From assembly GCF_002174455.2 (NCBI RefSeq), contig NZ_CP147246.1, forward strand, positions 1,701,501 to 1,765,500: a stretch of DNA of 64,000 nt, in the 5' to 3' direction. The first letter of the stretch is position 1. Each line of letters starts with the position of its first letter. This document shows, one piece after another, positions 49,460 through 58,603 of this stretch. The stretch comes from Enterococcus sp. 9D6_DIV0238. Its GTDB lineage: Bacteria > Bacillota > Bacilli > Lactobacillales > Enterococcaceae. The position numbers and the translations under genes were made by a program. A model generated the notes under the pieces. That model was not told the DNA's origin. It made no database searches and saw nothing but the letters and a program-made list of their open reading frames with translations.

Positions 49460-50776
49460 TTACGCATCAGCGCTTTCAGCTACCGCTTCCTGCGACTCTT
49501 GTTCTACTTGAATCTTTTCGAACATTTTAAAGAAAGGATAGTAAATCGCTAACGATACTGCAAAACAAACGAATACCATTATACAAGCTACCCAATTCCA
49601 GTTAGAGGTGATTAGTGCTCCTAATGGGGCCGGTATTGAAAATGGCGGCTTGACCATCATTTTTGGCATCCACCCTAAAGCGGTCACTATATAGACTAAA
49701 ATCGTATTCACGATCGGCACTAAAATAAATGGGATCGCTAGCAAAGGATTCATCACGATCGGTGTTCCGAAGATCACTGGCTCATTGATATTAAAGATTC
49801 CAGGTAGAATCGACAATTTGCCTAATTGCTTCAAATAGGTTGATTTAGAAAATAGAAATAAACATACTAATGCTAGTGTTGCACCTGTTCCACCCATTTG
49901 AGCGTACCATTGATAAAATTGCTCTGTGAAAATATTAGGTAGATGAAAGGCACTGGTCCCACTTTGAAACAATTCAGCATTTTCTAAAATTGCCTGATCC
50001 CAAAATGGGCGGATAATTGGTCCTAAAACGGCATGCCCGTGGATACCTAAGACCCAAAATAGACAAATCATAAATTGAGTGATGATCCCGCCAAACAAAT
50101 TATTTCCAGTCAAGAAAACCTTTAGGGGGGAAATTGCTAGACTGAGCAGATCATTCAAATTAAAATCAAAGAAATGTCTAGGAATCCAAAAAATCAGAAT
50201 CACTAATAGTGTAGGCAATAAGGCTGCAAAAGACTCTCCAACGACTGGTGGAACTCCCTCCGGCATTTTTATTTCCAAGTTCTTTTCTTTAGTAAAGCGA
50301 TAAATCTCAACAGAGACCAGTGCGGCAACGATCGCTCCAAACAGTCCCTGCGAACCTAATGGCGTGATCGGAATATAACGGCCGCCAGCAACTGCATTGC
50401 CGGCAATATCCACTCCTTCTTGAAGATTGATCGGTACAACCATCAGTAATGTAGCCAGCATGGAAAGAAATCCACTAGTGATCTTGTCTAAATTGTACGT
50501 ATTGCCTAAAAAAGAGCCGATCGTGAACGCTGCATACAAAGACATCAACCCCACCGTAAATCGAAATGGAACATCCAGCGCTGCCAAATACGGAGCGATC
50601 AATTCTGAATAGCCTGGAATCGGTAAATTCAGCAGTATTGTAAAAAATGATCCAACAATCGTTAATGGTAAAATCGAAATCAATCCATTTCGAATCGCCT
50701 GTAGATGCCGCTGGTTACCGATCGCATTCGCGATCGGCAGTAACTTCATTGCTAAACTATCAAACGTCTTCATCAT
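49460..50776 (-). CDS. PTS EIIC, lactose/cellobiose family
   Basis: Membrane sugar-translocation subunit of 438 residues with about ten segments. Family marks include the N-terminal IRNGLISILPLTIVGSFFTIL, HGHAVLGPIIRPFWDQA and the INEPVIFGTPIVMNPLLAIPF signature containing the conserved NEP glutamate. EIIA and EIIB are not encoded nearby and must come from elsewhere. It follows the 6-phospho-beta-glucosidase gene by 20 nt, so the substrate is a beta-glucoside such as cellobiose. AAAGGAAG lies about 10 nt before the start. Confidence 0.9.
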   Translation of the reverse strand: MMKTFDSLAMKLLPIANAIGNQRHLQAIRNGLISILPLTIVGSFFTILLNLPIPGYSELIAPYLAALDVPFRFTVGLMSLYAAFTIGSFLGNTYNLDKITSGFLSMLATLLMVVPINLQEGVDIAGNAVAGGRYIPITPLGSQGLFGAIVAALVSVEIYRFTKEKNLEIKMPEGVPPVVGESFAALLPTLLVILIFWIPRHFFDFNLNDLLSLAISPLKVFLTGNNLFGGIITQFMICLFWVLGIHGHAVLGPIIRPFWDQAILENAELFQSGTSAFHLPNIFTEQFYQWYAQMGGTGATLALVCLFLFSKSTYLKQLGKLSILPGIFNINEPVIFGTPIVMNPLLAIPFILVPIVNTILVYIVTALGWMPKMMVKPPFSIPAPLGALITSNWNWVACIMVFVCFAVSLAIYYPFFKMFEKIQVEQESQEAVAESADA

Positions 50777-50796
50777 AAAAATCTGTCTTCCTTTCT

Positions 50797-52179
50797 TTAA
50801 TCAAACCCATTTTCCTTCACCATTTCTTTAAACCACAACCCAGATTTCTTCACCGTCTTTTCTCCTGTCGCTAAATCCAAGCGATAAAAACCATATCGAT
50901 TTTTATAAGCATTGCCCCATGACCAGCAATCCACAAACGTCCACATATGATAACCAAGACAGTTGCTTCCTTCTTCCATCGCTTTGTTCAAATACCTCAA
51001 ATGTTCCTTCAAAAAATCGATACGGTATTGATCTTGAACGATCCCTTCTGCGATGAATGCTTCTTCTCCTTCGATCCCGATCCCATTTTCAGAAACAAAC
51101 CAATCGATGTTGTCATATTCTGTCTGAATTTTTTTAGCAATATCATAAATTCCTTTTGGATAAATCTCGATCCCTCGTGACGTATTCATCCGTCTGCCCG
51201 GCATCACATATTCGTCAAAGAACCATTCAGGTGAAAAAACACCCTGCGGATTCGGTAAACATTCTTTGGCTTTGACTCTACGAGGCCGATAGTAATTGAT
51301 GCCTAATAAGTCGATTTTCGTTTCACCGATCAGCGCTATGTCTTCCTCCGTAACTCCTGGTAATTGATCATATTTTACTAGCACTTCTTTTAGTTTCTCT
51401 GGGTACTTTCCTTTTAAAATCGCATCATTCACACTTTTTGTATAGAAAAGGTCTGCCATCTCTGCTGCATACAGATCTGCCGGATTTTGGCTTCTTGGAT
51501 ACACTGGGATCACATCCATGATGATACCGATTTTCCCCTCCTGTTTTGATTCACGATAGACGTTAACTGCTTCACAATGAGCCACGATGATATGGTGTAA
51601 AACCGTTGCCGCACGTTTGAAATCAACAACATATGGATAATGACGATCATGAAGATACCCTGCTTCAGCCGGAATCATTGGCTCATTAAACGTAAACCAG
51701 TATTTCACTCGATCCCCAAATAATTCAAAACAAGTTTTCGCATAGTTTTTATATGCGGTGATCACTTCTCTATTTTCAAATCCGCCGATTTTTTGTAATT
51801 CCATCGGCATATCAAAGTGGTACAAATTGATAAATGGTTCAACACCTTTTTCAATCAGTGTATCGATCATATCATTGTAAAATGCTACTGCTTTAGGATT
51901 CACGTCTCCAATGCCATCTGGGATCAAACGTGACCAGGAAATCGAGGTCCGGAAAGAGTTAAAAGAAATATCCTGCATTCTTTGAATGTCTTCTTGATAA
52001 TCCCGATAAAAATACGAGGTATTTTCTGTCGTTACACCTTCATAAAATCGATGATTATACTTTTTAGAAGCATAATCCCAAATGTTTTCTCCTTTTCCAT
52101 CTCCTGCTTGTCTGCCTTCCGCTTGTGTTGCACTTGATGCCGCTCCCCAAAAGAAGCTTTTTGGAAATTCTATGTTCAT
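50797..52179 (-). CDS. 6-phospho-beta-glucosidase (GH1)
   Basis: Cytoplasmic hydrolase of PTS-imported phospho-beta-glucosides, 460 residues. The GH1 signature FPKSFFWGAASSATQAEG opens the protein. The acid/base glutamate lies in YWFTFNEPMIP and the nucleophile glutamate in WFVSENGIG. The C-terminal KKSGLWFKEMV corresponds to the phosphate-binding loop that gives 6-phospho specificity. GGAGG lies 9 nt before the ATG. First gene of the operon with EIIC; a cre lies in its upstream region and an RpiR regulator is divergent. Confidence 0.92.
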   Translation of the reverse strand: MNIEFPKSFFWGAASSATQAEGRQAGDGKGENIWDYASKKYNHRFYEGVTTENTSYFYRDYQEDIQRMQDISFNSFRTSISWSRLIPDGIGDVNPKAVAFYNDMIDTLIEKGVEPFINLYHFDMPMELQKIGGFENREVITAYKNYAKTCFELFGDRVKYWFTFNEPMIPAEAGYLHDRHYPYVVDFKRAATVLHHIIVAHCEAVNVYRESKQEGKIGIIMDVIPVYPRSQNPADLYAAEMADLFYTKSVNDAILKGKYPEKLKEVLVKYDQLPGVTEEDIALIGETKIDLLGINYYRPRRVKAKECLPNPQGVFSPEWFFDEYVMPGRRMNTSRGIEIYPKGIYDIAKKIQTEYDNIDWFVSENGIGIEGEEAFIAEGIVQDQYRIDFLKEHLRYLNKAMEEGSNCLGYHMWTFVDCWSWGNAYKNRYGFYRLDLATGEKTVKKSGLWFKEMVKENGFD

Positions 52180-52238
52180 CCACCTTATCCTCCAATATTG
52201 ATTTTTTGTTAGCTAAAACGCTTTTTATTCTGCTTGCA

Positions 52239-52252
52239 GATTGCGCTTTCAC
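52239..52252 (-). promoter_or_regulatory. Catabolite-responsive element upstream of the GH1 gene
   Basis: On the minus strand TGAAAGCGCAATCT fits TGNAANCGNWNNCW, 60 nt before the GH1 start. It points to CcpA control of the beta-glucoside genes. Confidence 0.6.
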
Positions 52253-52377
52253 AATCTATAATTGGAGTATAGCATTGATTATAATGTTTGTTATACGCTT
52301 TCATTCCTTTGTGATAATTGACGGCTTTTGTCACTTCTCACAATTTTGTCACAGTCTGTAACTACAAGGAGGCCACT

Positions 52378-53145
52378 ATGCTTTTTTTAGATTATATCCC
52401 TGATTTGAATCCTTTAGAGTATGAAATTTACCACTATATCGCCAACAATTTAAAGACTGTCACTTACATGCGCATCAGAGATTTAGCTACTGAAACACAT
52501 ACCAGTACTGCAAGTATTTTACGCTTTTGTCATAAATTTGAGTGTAATGGTTTCTCTGAATTCAAAGTCAAACTACATTTATATTATGAATCGATCAATC
52601 AGGCTCAAATTGCTGATGTCGATGAAACTCAGCATATCCACTTCTTAGAACGTGTCAATGAGCCTTTCCTTGATCATAAAATTGAGCAAGCTGTCACACT
52701 TTTAGCAGATAAAGGGTTAGTCCTTTTTCTCGGTTCCGGTTCATCTGAACCGATTGCCGCTTATGGTTCTCTTTATTTCACTAATTTGTCTCAAACAGCC
52801 TTACGAATCGAGGATCCTTCTAACTACCCAATTGAATGGTTTCCTGATGATATCCTTGAACGAACATGTGTGATCGCCCTATCCGTCACAGGTGAAACGA
52901 AAGAAATCATCCACTACATCAAACGTCTGAATACAAAAAAATGCCCGATCATTTCCATCACCAACAGCGACAGCTCAACGATCAGTAGAATGTCCGATTT
53001 GAACATTCCTTATACGATCAATCGGGAGACGATCTACAAAACAAGCGATAACCATGACAAAACGATCGAGCTGACTTCTCAATTACCTGCCCTTTTCTTG
53101 ATCGAAAAAATTGCTAAACGCCTGAGATTACAAAAAAACATCTAA
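52378..53145 (+). CDS. RpiR-family regulator of the beta-glucoside cluster
   Basis: A 255-residue regulator. HTH_6 region: MRIRDLATETHTSTASILRFCHKF, about 31-54. SIS domain: KGLVLFLGSGSSEPIAAYG and TCVIALSVTGETKEIIHYI. The ATG at 52378 has AAGGAGG 5 nt upstream; the frame is open to 52318 but without a ribosome site. Divergent from the GH1-EIIC operon, the probable target, sensing a phospho-beta-glucoside. Confidence 0.88.
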   Translation: MLFLDYIPDLNPLEYEIYHYIANNLKTVTYMRIRDLATETHTSTASILRFCHKFECNGFSEFKVKLHLYYESINQAQIADVDETQHIHFLERVNEPFLDHKIEQAVTLLADKGLVLFLGSGSSEPIAAYGSLYFTNLSQTALRIEDPSNYPIEWFPDDILERTCVIALSVTGETKEIIHYIKRLNTKKCPIISITNSDSSTISRMSDLNIPYTINRETIYKTSDNHDKTIELTSQLPALFLIEKIAKRLRLQKNI

Positions 53146-53192
53146 AAAAACACTGATAAGAGAGCAACTACGGCTTTCTTATCAGTGTTTTT
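53145..53192. terminator. Bidirectional terminator between convergent genes
   Basis: AAAAACACTGATAAGA pairs with TCTTATCAGTGTTTTT (one-base slip), flanked by A and T tracts. Confidence 0.85.
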
Positions 53193-53195
53193 AAA

Positions 53196-53978
53196 TTATG
53201 CTTGTTTTGGGAATCCAGAAAATTCAAAATCATCTTCATGAATCAAACGCCACGAGCGTTTGGCTGTATTATAAATCAAAATAGCGATCACAGGTTCATT
53301 GCGGTAAGCAAAGTTTTTCGTTTTCCACAATGAATCTTCTACAACGTGGATGGGAATGTGATACTCCTTACCTTTGATATCCATTTGATCGAAGCAAAAG
53401 ACCACACCTTCTTGTAAAATCGTCTTCATTTCTTTTAGGATATCGACATCCAATTTTTCAACTGGAATCCCTCTCTTAAAGAATGTTTTACGATCATTGA
53501 CTTTTTCTAAAATCACTCGAGTGATTTTATCCGCTAAGATTCGATAAAACTCATCGATATAGCGATAATAAATACGTGTCATATGATCAACAAATTCAAA
53601 AAACACAAAATTATTTTGTAATTTATAAAAAAATGGTGAATGAAGACTTGTCTTCATATGACCAAAATAGAGCAGTTCTGAGATTTCTAATGGTGTTAGC
53701 TCTTTCAGCATCGTGACATCTGAAAAATCGATCCACTTGATTTCCTCATTCATTTTTCTGCGGTGAGTGGTTGAAAAATACTGATTTACATTCTCTTCAC
53801 CGCGAATGATCTTCAAACCACTATGCATATCATACTCTCCTTCTTCTGCAGATGGATTCAGCAAAAGAAGATTTTTCGGGTGATGAACGATCGAATGCGT
53901 AAAATCTGCATGTGTGATTCCTTTTGATAAAACTGCATTACTGGTCATGTCGATATGTACATAAATCAATTCTACCAT
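53196..53978 (-). CDS. Conserved protein of unknown function, divergent from srtA
   Basis: A 260-residue soluble protein without signal peptide, membrane segment or known catalytic motif. It is rich in aromatic and charged residues (HSPFFYKLQNNFVFFEFVDHMTR; FYRILADKITRVILEKV), suggesting a mixed alpha/beta fold with a helical centre. I do not recognise the family. The ATG at 53978 has GGGGG 9 nt upstream; the upstream ATG at 54014 lies before that site. Divergent from the sortase gene across 267 nt. Any link to sortase function is unproven. Confidence 0.7.
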   Translation of the reverse strand: MVELIYVHIDMTSNAVLSKGITHADFTHSIVHHPKNLLLLNPSAEEGEYDMHSGLKIIRGEENVNQYFSTTHRRKMNEEIKWIDFSDVTMLKELTPLEISELLYFGHMKTSLHSPFFYKLQNNFVFFEFVDHMTRIYYRYIDEFYRILADKITRVILEKVNDRKTFFKRGIPVEKLDVDILKEMKTILQEGVVFCFDQMDIKGKEYHIPIHVVEDSLWKTKNFAYRNEPVIAILIYNTAKRSWRLIHEDDFEFSGFPKQA

Positions 53979-54133
53979 TCGTTCGATCCCCCTATCATTT
54001 TTCGTTACTTCCATTCTACAATATTTCTGTAATAAAAGCTTGTGTCTTTTATTTTAAGTTTCAGTTACAAAGAGTTAAAAAAGTTCCATCTAGCGCAGTC
54101 TATATAAGCTATTTTTCTCATTGCTTAAAAGTC

Positions 54134-54168
54134 GTTCGTTTTTTTAACGATCCTTTTTAAAAACGAAC
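54134..54168. promoter_or_regulatory. Hairpin in the divergent region before srtA
   Basis: GTTCGTTTTT pairs perfectly with AAAAACGAAC around a 15-nt loop, about 78 nt upstream of the srtA start. It is at no gene end, so it may be an operator or an attenuator in the leader. Confidence 0.4.
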
Positions 54169-54245
54169 TTTTAGAAAAAAATAAAGTTTTTAAGCTAGGG
54201 TTTCAAATCAACTTATGATACACTTATAAAAAAAGGAGGGAGCTT

Positions 54246-54983
54246 ATGGCCTCAAGAAAAAAAGTACCTAAAAAGAAAAAATCCAGAAAACGAAATTGGC
54301 TGCTCAATATATTTTTATTCCTATTGCTGATCGTTGGTTTAGCTTTAGTCTTCAACACACAAATTAGAAATCTGCTGATCCAGCAAAATGGAAAAGCGTA
54401 TGCTGTAGAAAAACTAACGCCTGAAGATATCGAAAAAAATAATAAAAAAGATGTTTCCTTTGACTTTGAAGCTGTTGAATCGCTTAGTACAGAAGCTGTC
54501 ATCAAAGCTCAGTTTGGAAACCGAAATTTACCTGTGATCGGAGCAGTAGCGCTTCCTGATGTGAAAATCAACTTACCGATTTTCAGAGGACTGGACAATG
54601 TTGTGCTATTGACCGGTGCTGGTACAATGAAACCAGATCAGGAGATGGGTAAAGGCAACTATGCTCTTGCCAGTCATCGTGTGCAAGATATGGTTTCGCT
54701 ATTTTCACCATTAGAATATTCTAAACCAGGTGAGCTGATCTACACAACGGACTTGAATAACGTATATACGTATAAAATCAATTATGTAGAAAAGATCGAT
54801 CCTTCACGCGTGGAGTTGATCGATGATGTTCCCGGCAAGAAAATGATCACGCTGATTACTTGCGGTGACATGTATGCGACAACTCGAATCGCAGTTCAAG
54901 GTGAACTAGAATCAGTTACCCCAATCGATAAAGCGACGAAAGAAATGACTGACGCTTTCCAAATGGAACAACTGACCCTATAA
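54246..54983 (+). CDS. srtA: Class A sortase
   Basis: Membrane transpeptidase that cleaves LPXTG surface proteins and links them to peptidoglycan. The 245-residue protein has a very basic N-terminus, a single membrane segment (about 18-37), and the catalytic domain with histidine in YALASHRVQD, cysteine in ITLITCGDMYATTRIAVQG and arginine in the same motif. GGAGGG lies 6 nt before the ATG. Monocistronic, ended by a good terminator. The window itself holds no LPXTG substrate. Confidence 0.93.
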   Translation: MASRKKVPKKKKSRKRNWLLNIFLFLLLIVGLALVFNTQIRNLLIQQNGKAYAVEKLTPEDIEKNNKKDVSFDFEAVESLSTEAVIKAQFGNRNLPVIGAVALPDVKINLPIFRGLDNVVLLTGAGTMKPDQEMGKGNYALASHRVQDMVSLFSPLEYSKPGELIYTTDLNNVYTYKINYVEKIDPSRVELIDDVPGKKMITLITCGDMYATTRIAVQGELESVTPIDKATKEMTDAFQMEQLTL

Positions 54984-54990
54984 AATAGCA

Positions 54991-55034
54991 AAAGACTGAA
55001 ACAAAGAGATTTCTTTTTTGTTTCAGTCTTTTTT
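54991..55034. terminator. Terminator of srtA
   Basis: AAAGACTGAAACAAA pairs with TTTGTTTCAGTCTTT, followed by TTTT. Symmetric enough to serve the convergent gene too. Confidence 0.88.
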
Positions 55035-55254
55035 ATGAATGACTTGTCTTTCTGATTCGAATATAGCCATAGCGGATGGTCGATAAAACTAAAACGATCG
55101 GATATAGAAATAGTGTCACTGCCAGCCATTCTGTAGTGAACACAGATAAAAAAGCGACATGATACGTAACAGCGTAAATCAAGGGCAGTACAATCGCCAA
55201 TAAAATATAATACAAGCTCGTCTCAAATACAACTGTTCTATATGAGCCTTTCAT
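55033..55254 (-). CDS. Small two-segment membrane protein
   Basis: A 73-residue protein with two hydrophobic segments (about 12-32 and 40-60) and a basic C-terminus. No family recognised. GGAGG lies 9 nt before the ATG, so it is likely translated. Its stop overlaps the srtA terminator by 2 nt. Function unknown. Confidence 0.68.
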   Translation of the reverse strand: MKGSYRTVVFETSLYYILLAIVLPLIYAVTYHVAFLSVFTTEWLAVTLFLYPIVLVLSTIRYGYIRIRKTSHS

Positions 55255-55377
55255 CTTCTATTTCCTCCAATCTTTTTAATGATCATTTTACGTTGTTGCT
55301 CTACTTTTCTATTGTAAAATATTCATAAAAAAGATACATCCACCTTTAGTCTGAGATTTTGATTTCTTTTCTATTTT

Positions 55378-55839
55378 TTATTCTTTAGCCAGATAAATTA
55401 ACCAAGCATCTGTTCCTTGATCGACCAATGTATAGGTTTGATCAAAATCACCAGTATAATAAGGATCTGGAACATCCATCTTCTCTTTACCGGCTACAAC
55501 TTCCATAAATAAATGAATCTTCTCTTCTGTTCCATAAGGTGCGACCCGTTTTAAATCCGCTACATTTTCTGTATCCATTCCAATAAGAAGGTCAAACTCA
55601 AAAAAATCCAGTTCTTTGATTTGTGTTGCTTTTATTCCACTAAAAGAAATCCCCTGCCTTTTTAAGATTTCTTGTGTACCTTGATGTGGTAGGTTGCCTA
55701 CTTCCCAGCGACTAGTCGCAGCCGAAGAAACCTGCACCTGATTTTCCAACCTGTGCTTTTTGACTTTCTCTCTAAATACAGCTTCTGCCATAGGTGATCG
55801 GCAAATATTTCCTAAGCAGACAAATAGTACTTTTTTCAT
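55378..55839 (-). CDS. Low-molecular-weight protein-tyrosine phosphatase
   Basis: A 153-residue cytoplasmic phosphatase. The active-site loop CLGNICRS (C-x5-R-S) lies at residues 7-14, and the general-acid aspartate in VPDPYYTGDFDQTY near the end. The family acts on phosphotyrosine in capsule regulators or stress proteins. The ATG at 55839 has GGAGG 6 nt upstream; the open frame extends to 55854 before that site. No tyrosine kinase adjoins it. Confidence 0.92.
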   Translation of the reverse strand: MKKVLFVCLGNICRSPMAEAVFREKVKKHRLENQVQVSSAATSRWEVGNLPHQGTQEILKRQGISFSGIKATQIKELDFFEFDLLIGMDTENVADLKRVAPYGTEEKIHLFMEVVAGKEKMDVPDPYYTGDFDQTYTLVDQGTDAWLIYLAKE

Positions 55840-55893
55840 CCTATCCCTCCTCATTTTATTATAGTAACATAGCTAGTCTTCTATATTAAAATA

Positions 55894-55926
55894 ACTGGGA
55901 TATAACTTTACGCGTTATATCCCAGT
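55894..55926 (-). terminator. Terminator of the oleate hydratase gene
   Basis: ACTGGGATATAAC pairs perfectly with GTTATATCCCAGT, with TTATTTTAATA after it on the minus strand. Confidence 0.85.
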
Positions 55927-55937
55927 CACTTTCATTA

Positions 55938-57632
55938 CTATCTAAACATCGTTTGTGCCGCTTTTGCCAAAACCTTAGGATCACGGTTATAAGGAGTCAC
56001 TGGCACAATCTCTTTATCAATATCAAACAGCGTGTATACCGCAATTCGAGCTGCTCGAACAGAATATTCTTCTGTAAAGACCATATCTTTTGGTATCTCA
56101 ACAAATTGACTGACCATCGCAAAATTTGTGCTGTTTTCAGGTACAACAGCTGGACGATCACTCATTTTTCGCGGTTGAAATTGGGCGTCAATATAAGGCA
56201 TATACGCTGGAATCACATTGACGATGTCTTTTTTGATTTCTTCCCAATCTGACTGCCAGCCCATTTGACAGATCCATTCATACAAGATTTCTTCTCCTGT
56301 ACAGTCACGCATTGGTTTTTTCACATACTCACCGATCTTATCCGTATAGATGCCATAGCCCCAGAAAATCGTGGTATCCGGATTTTGATTTTTGAAGTGC
56401 GGCTGAGCTGCCACAACAGTACTTAACAACCAGCTTGAATCTTTTAAGGTCATCAATGCACCCGAACCTGGAATATTACCGGAAAATTCTTCAATACGTT
56501 TTAATAACTTGTCACCTTTACACGTCACAGTAAAACTTTCCCAATTGGTTTCTTTTTCATTACCGAAAAACGGTTCAGGATTTCCTAATCCAGCTTTTTT
56601 CTTCGCAATATTACGCCAAAGTCTTGCCGAACGTGACTCTTCTGTCACTTCCGGCGCCGGATGACTCCAGTCTCCTTCGGTAGAGCTGTCTGTCATTGTA
56701 CCGTTGGTCATGATGACCACATCTTCTTCATTTAAATCGATCGTTTCACCATTGCCCAATTTTAATGCAGTCACAGTAATATCGGAACCTGGTTTAAATT
56801 CTAGATCCACAACATCCTCATTTAGTGTAAAGTCAACCCCATGTTTTTCTAGATAAGCTTTCAAAGGTAGGATCACGCTATCATATTGGTTAAGCGGTGT
56901 ACGAGTAACACCTTCCAACGTATCGATTCGAGAAAATTCTAAGATCATTCGATTCATATAGCGGCGCAACTCAAAGGCACTGCTCCATTTTTGGAATGCA
57001 AAGGTTGTTTGCCACATATACCAGAAATTTGTTTCAAAGAAATGAGGGCCAAACCATTCTTCGATCGTCACACCATCCAACTTTTCTTCAGGAGTTGCCA
57101 ATAATTTAGACATAGCCAAACGGTCTTCATTGTCAAAGCCCATAGTATGGGCATCAAGAATTTCTTGCTCTTTTGTAACCAAGCGTGCTTGTGCATGTGT
57201 TGGGTGTAAGTGGTCAAAATTCAATATTTCTTCTGTCACACTGTGATTAGGCCAATCCAATGAAGGAATAGTGCTAAATAGCTCCCAGAAATTTTCATAG
57301 GTTTCTTCATTCAGCATGCGGCCACCACGAGCAACAAAACCTTTTTCATTTGTACCTATACCATCATTGCTACCACCAAGAATTTTCATTCCTTCGATCA
57401 CATGGATATTTTTACCGTTAAAATTTGCATCACGAAGTAAGTAAGCTGCTGCTGCCATCGTCGCAATACCGCCACCGATGAGATAGACTTGTTTATCACC
57501 ATAATAACGGCTATTGATTTCTTCTTCCACTTCTGAAAGTTTTGCTGTTTTTTTATCGACGGATGCTTTTTTGGCAAGAACGGCTGCACCTAACACACCC
57601 GCAGTAACTAATCCAATATGTCTTTTTTTCAT
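55938..57632 (-). CDS. Oleate hydratase (myosin-cross-reactive antigen family)
   Basis: FAD-dependent enzyme that adds water to unsaturated fatty acids such as oleate, detoxifying them. The 564-residue length is typical. The FAD motif is VYLIGGGIATMAAAAYL near residues 50-66, then KILGGSNDG and GFVARGGRMLNEETYENFWEL, where the glutamate of RGGRMLNEE-type motifs takes part in catalysis. GGAGG lies 7 nt before the ATG. A TetR-family gene just upstream on the same strand probably controls it in response to fatty acids; that is inference. Confidence 0.93.
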   Translation of the reverse strand: MKKRHIGLVTAGVLGAAVLAKKASVDKKTAKLSEVEEEINSRYYGDKQVYLIGGGIATMAAAAYLLRDANFNGKNIHVIEGMKILGGSNDGIGTNEKGFVARGGRMLNEETYENFWELFSTIPSLDWPNHSVTEEILNFDHLHPTHAQARLVTKEQEILDAHTMGFDNEDRLAMSKLLATPEEKLDGVTIEEWFGPHFFETNFWYMWQTTFAFQKWSSAFELRRYMNRMILEFSRIDTLEGVTRTPLNQYDSVILPLKAYLEKHGVDFTLNEDVVDLEFKPGSDITVTALKLGNGETIDLNEEDVVIMTNGTMTDSSTEGDWSHPAPEVTEESRSARLWRNIAKKKAGLGNPEPFFGNEKETNWESFTVTCKGDKLLKRIEEFSGNIPGSGALMTLKDSSWLLSTVVAAQPHFKNQNPDTTIFWGYGIYTDKIGEYVKKPMRDCTGEEILYEWICQMGWQSDWEEIKKDIVNVIPAYMPYIDAQFQPRKMSDRPAVVPENSTNFAMVSQFVEIPKDMVFTEEYSVRAARIAVYTLFDIDKEIVPVTPYNRDPKVLAKAAQTMFR

Positions 57633-57740
57633 GAAAATCCCTCCGATTCATTTTATGAACCTAGCGTACAATGATTCATTAGAAAAGTCTTGTGATAGCC
57701 TTTCCATTCCGTCAGCTTTTTAGACACTCTAGTCGATTTG

Positions 57741-58316
57741 TCATAATAGTTCGTTTTCTTGTGCATAAAGACGGTAAGAGAAAAATTCTGTATCTTTTGC
57801 TAATCGAAAGAGCTGTGTTGCAATCTCTAACGGGGACTCTTTATAACCACCTAAGATCCAGTCGATCAGTACTCCGCTACAGCCATATGAAAAGAAACGG
57901 GCATAAAAGACTTTATCTTCTGGAAGCAACTGCTTTTCTTTATCCATCTGTTCAAATAAATGAATAAATAATTTGTTTGTGATCTCAGAAAAACAAGTTC
58001 TTAAAATCTCAGAATCAGAATTGACTGTATTATAGTAAAAATCATTTTTTTCTTGGATCGCTTTAAGCATTTTTAAGGCTTGCTCTTCCCAATTGTCGAT
58101 ACTCGTATCTGGTGAATCCAAATAGATCAACGCATCATGGGTGTAAATCCAACGTAGTAGGTCGTTTTTATCTGTAAAATGATAATAAAATGTTTGGCGG
58201 TTTAAGCCGACTTCTTTCGTAATGTCTTGTACACTGATCTTGCTAAATAATTTTCTACCGCATAAGTCGATCAATGCAGACGAAATCGCTTTTTTGGTAA
58301 TCTGTGCTTCGCTCAT
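57741..58316 (-). CDS. TetR-family regulator beside oleate hydratase
   Basis: A 191-residue regulator. The N-terminal TetR helix-turn-helix includes ISVQDITKEVGLNRQTFYYHF (about 25-45), ending with the usual YYHFTDKNDLL. The C-terminal half resembles the DhaS-like TetR branch. GAGGAC lies 6 nt before the ATG. The oleate hydratase gene starts 108 nt after its stop, making that the likely target. Ligand unknown. Confidence 0.87.
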   Translation of the reverse strand: MSEAQITKKAISSALIDLCGRKLFSKISVQDITKEVGLNRQTFYYHFTDKNDLLRWIYTHDALIYLDSPDTSIDNWEEQALKMLKAIQEKNDFYYNTVNSDSEILRTCFSEITNKLFIHLFEQMDKEKQLLPEDKVFYARFFSYGCSGVLIDWILGGYKESPLEIATQLFRLAKDTEFFSYRLYAQENELL

Positions 58317-58393
58317 CGTTTTGTCCTCACTTTTTTTTAGATATACTCATCATACCAAAGAATGACAGAAAAATATAAAGTTGCAGTATCCTT

Positions 58394-58407
58394 TTAACAA
58401 TTGTTAA
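58394..58407. promoter_or_regulatory. Perfect 14-bp palindrome between the TetR and secreted-protein genes
   Basis: TTAACAATTGTTAA lies 77 nt from the TetR start in a 287-nt divergent AT-rich region otherwise without features I can name. It is a candidate operator for either gene. Confidence 0.4.
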
Positions 58408-58603
58408 TGGTTCTTTAGCACTACATATATTCCATTTATAAAATATATATGATTTTTAAAAGAACAAAAAGACATTTTTTTATCAAAAAGTTTTATCCAA
58501 TGGAAAATAAGAGGAAAAAATAACCTCTTCCGTCATGTTATATTCAATGTACTGCTAGTGTTATTTATATAATTAGCAGAAAAAAATAATAAGGATGGGT
58601 AAA

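Noticed and set aside
53196..53978. Possibility that the unknown gene beside srtA is a transposase or phage protein
   Set aside because: No DDE pattern, helix-turn-helix, terminal inverted repeats or neighbouring mobile genes were seen.
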